Position numbers and translations under genes: made by a program
Shown: one piece after another, positions 5,087-6,970 of the stretch
How positions within the stretch are numbered: position 1 is the first letter of the stretch
Layout of the letters: every line of letters begins with the position of its first letter
Notes under the pieces: model-generated
Database searches by the model: none
The model's input: the letters and a program-made list of their open reading frames with translations, nothing else
Told to the model about the DNA's origin: nothing
From: Marinagarivorans sp. UBA5868
GTDB taxonomy: Bacteria; Pseudomonadota; Gammaproteobacteria; Pseudomonadales; Cellvibrionaceae
Assembly: GCA_002432095.1 (NCBI GenBank)
Contig: DJFQ01000031.1
Span: 1-6,970, forward strand
DNA: 6,970 bases
Direction: 5' to 3'

Positions 5087-6559
5087 ATGGATTTTCTGGT
5101 TAAAACGGGTCAATTGGATAATTTGCGTACAGATTGTCTGATCGTGCAAATTTACGGCGACAAGTCCCTTTCGGCCGCCGCGAAATTTTTGGACACCCGT
5201 TATGGCCTGGTCTCAAGGGTGCTGCAACTCAATGATCTCACCCTGAAGGCCGGCCATTACAGCTGGTTATTGCCGCCGGAAAATGCGCCCTTCAAGCGGG
5301 TGCTGCTTGTCTGCGTGGGCGCCAAAGCCGAAAGTCTGTCGCCGCAGGAAATTAAGAACACCGCGGCCGCCGTGGCCAAGGCCCTGAAAAACAAACCCGT
5401 TAAAAATGCCGTGTGGTCCGTCGAAAATGCGCCGGCCGGCAGCGCCAAACTTTTTGCCACACTCATCGCCGAAGCTTTCGTGACCCACTTTTACAGCTAT
5501 CGCGAGACCAAAACCCAGAACCTCACAACACCGGCGCTCGCCAAATTGACGCTGCATACACGGGAAAAAACGGATTCCAGCTGGCGCAACGGGCTCCAAC
5601 TCGGCAAAGCGCTCGGCGAAGGTATCAATACGGCGCGGCATCTGGGGAATCTGCCGGGTAATGTATGCACCCCGAGCTATCTTGCCAAACAAGCCCAAAC
5701 ATTGGCGGGCGGCAAACTAAACGTAAGTGTCCTCGACGAAAAACAATTGACCAAGCTGGGCATGGGCGCGTTTCTTTCGGTCGCCGCCGGTTCGGAAGAG
5801 CCGGCTAAATTCATCATCATGCAATATCGCGGCGCTGCCGCGTCGGTCCAACCCACCGTGCTGGTGGGTAAGGGTATCACCTTCGATACCGGCGGCATCA
5901 GTATCAAACCGGGTCCAGCCATGGACGAAATGAAATTCGACATGTGCGGCGCGGCGAGCGTGCTTGGCGTCATGACGACCTTGCAGCGCTTGCAGCCGCG
6001 GATCAACGTGGTGGGCCTCATAGTGGCGACGGAAAACATGCCGAGCGGCAGGGCGACCAAACCCGGCGATGTGGTGACCTCCATGTCGGGCCAAACCATC
6101 GAAATCCTCAATACAGACGCGGAGGGACGCCTGGTGCTGTGCGACGCGCTCACCTACGCCGAGCGCTTCAAACCCAAAGCGGTGATCGACATAGCGACCC
6201 TGACCGGCGCGTGTGTAATCGCCCTGGGAAACCACGCCTCCGGACTGTTCGCCAACGATCAAGCCCTGGCCGACGAACTCTTGGCCGCGGGGGTGGCGGC
6301 GCAGGACCGCGCCTGGCAAATGCCCTTGTGGGACGAATACCAGAAAGGGTTGGATAGCAATTTTGCGGACATGGCGAATGTTGGCGGGCGCGAAGGCGGG
6401 TCTATCACAGCGGCCTGTTTCCTCTCGCGTTACGCCAAAGCCTTTAAATGGGCGCACCTCGACATAGCGGGCACCGCGTGGGTCGGTGGTGGCGGCAAGG
6501 GCGCGACCGGGCGGCCGGTCGGACTGCTGCTGCAATATTTGTTGGGAATCTACAACTGA
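5087..6559 (+). CDS. pepA: Leucyl aminopeptidase PepA (M17 family, two-metal)
   Basis: This cytosolic hexameric metallopeptidase removes N-terminal residues, preferring leucine, from peptides. The E. coli homologue also binds DNA as an accessory factor in Xer recombination and carAB control. At 490 residues it is near the usual 500 and complete. Residues 1-165 form the N-terminal macro-like domain (MDFLVKTGQL start, as in E. coli MEFSVKSG). The catalytic domain follows. Metal ligands are visible as K262 and D267 (VGKGITFDTGG), D285 (MKFDMCGAA), and D344 and E346 in the M17 signature NTDAEGRL (342-349). Catalytic K274 (ISIKP) and R348 are present. SNFADMANVGG (424-434) and WAHLDIAGTAW (455-465) match the family. 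The start agrees with the family N-terminus; the G-rich stretch ahead of it (GGGG at 5075-5078) is only a weak ribosome binding site. It is divergent from lptF and followed by holC 7 bases on. Whether it binds DNA here cannot be told from sequence. Confidence 0.98.
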   Translation: MDFLVKTGQLDNLRTDCLIVQIYGDKSLSAAAKFLDTRYGLVSRVLQLNDLTLKAGHYSWLLPPENAPFKRVLLVCVGAKAESLSPQEIKNTAAAVAKALKNKPVKNAVWSVENAPAGSAKLFATLIAEAFVTHFYSYRETKTQNLTTPALAKLTLHTREKTDSSWRNGLQLGKALGEGINTARHLGNLPGNVCTPSYLAKQAQTLAGGKLNVSVLDEKQLTKLGMGAFLSVAAGSEEPAKFIIMQYRGAAASVQPTVLVGKGITFDTGGISIKPGPAMDEMKFDMCGAASVLGVMTTLQRLQPRINVVGLIVATENMPSGRATKPGDVVTSMSGQTIEILNTDAEGRLVLCDALTYAERFKPKAVIDIATLTGACVIALGNHASGLFANDQALADELLAAGVAAQDRAWQMPLWDEYQKGLDSNFADMANVGGREGGSITAACFLSRYAKAFKWAHLDIAGTAWVGGGGKGATGRPVGLLLQYLLGIYN

Positions 6560-6566
6560 AGGCGCC

Positions 6567-6970
6567 ATGACGCGCATCGATTTTTACGTATTGCAGGCCC
6601 GCTCCCAAGAAGAGCGGTGGCAATTTGCCGCGCGTTTAATCGAAAAAGCCTGGTTACAGCACTGTCGGGTACTGCTCCTGGTGGAAAGCGCGGCGACCGG
6701 GGCGGCTCTCGACACCCTGCTCTGGTCCTTCAAGGCGGAGTCATTTATTCCCCACAGTGACGACGCGGCGCTACCGGACCCGGTGGCGATTCGTCAGGAT
6801 CTCGTTAGTCCGCCCCATCGGGAACTGCTGATCAACCTGACGCCCGTCGTGCCGCCTGGGTTCGAACAGTTTCAACGGTTGGCGGAAATTGTGATTCAAG
6901 CTCCGGAGGTCCTGGAATCGACCCGCCGCCAGTACGGTATTTATCGAGAAATGGGTTTCAGCGTGACAAC
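6567..6970 (+). CDS. holC: DNA polymerase III chi subunit HolC (3' end outside window)
   Basis: HolC (chi) pairs with psi (HolD) in the clamp-loader assembly and links it to single-stranded-DNA-binding protein during replication. The frame stays open for 134 codons to the window edge. The family is about 140-150 residues, so only a short tail is missing. The start MTRIDFYVLQ matches the chi first strand (E. coli TFYLLD). The core contains the Walker-like region CRVLLLVES (33-41), LLWSFKAESFIPH (51-63; E. coli has LWARPAESFVPH), and the closing RRQYGIYREMGF (about 119-130; E. coli has RYKAYRVAGF). AAGG (6559-6562), overlapping the pepA stop, serves as ribosome binding site 4 bases before the ATG. 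The gene is therefore translationally coupled to pepA. In gammaproteobacteria valS commonly follows holC; it would lie just beyond the window. Confidence 0.95.
   Translation, partial: MTRIDFYVLQARSQEERWQFAARLIEKAWLQHCRVLLLVESAATGAALDTLLWSFKAESFIPHSDDAALPDPVAIRQDLVSPPHRELLINLTPVVPPGFEQFQRLAEIVIQAPEVLESTRRQYGIYREMGFSVT

Noticed and set aside
5717..6577. Long open frame on the minus strand across pepA (286 codons)
   Set aside because: It is fully antisense to a certain pepA with all catalytic motifs; the translation is rich in His, Arg and Gly with no recognisable domain, as expected for a frame mirrored from GC-rich codons.

Overview
The window is a stretch of chromosome from a moderately GC-rich gammaproteobacterium. 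The best match is the Pseudomonadales/Cellvibrionales side of the class. The evidence is the arrangement lptG-lptF facing away from pepA-holC, which is characteristic of gammaproteobacteria. LptF, PepA and the GAPDH fragment also read most like the Pseudomonas-type versions I know. I see no phage, transposon, CRISPR, tRNA or rRNA, and no sign of an island; this is mostly core genome.

Left part (1-2190, all + strand). The window opens inside a glyceraldehyde-3-phosphate dehydrogenase gene, just before its catalytic cysteine. The gene ends at 562 and is followed by a strong intrinsic terminator. Next come an exported DUF3108 protein (677-1417), a non-coding spacer of about 300 bases with one plausible promoter, and an unrecognised small exported protein (1714-2190). 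That last gene is the one real unknown here.

Middle (2191-4937). A short spacer with decaying 18-bp direct repeats and a good-looking promoter precedes an RDD-family membrane protein (2288-2746, + strand). It converges, with only 3 bases between stop codons, on lptG. lptF and lptG are read on the - strand as a two-gene operon. They encode the two inner-membrane permease subunits of the LptB2FG transporter, which extracts lipopolysaccharide from the inner membrane and pushes it onto the Lpt bridge.

Right part (4938-6970). A divergent promoter region of about 150 bases contains a perfect TATAAT for lptF and two inverted repeats in the lptF leader. It separates lptF from pepA (leucyl aminopeptidase, complete) and holC (DNA polymerase III chi subunit, cut by the window edge). 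pepA and holC are 7 bases apart and surely co-transcribed.

No undescribed multi-gene system is visible. The observations worth following are the orphan exported protein, the lptF start codon and leader structure, the tight RDD/lptG convergence, and the cofactor-site residues of the GAPDH.
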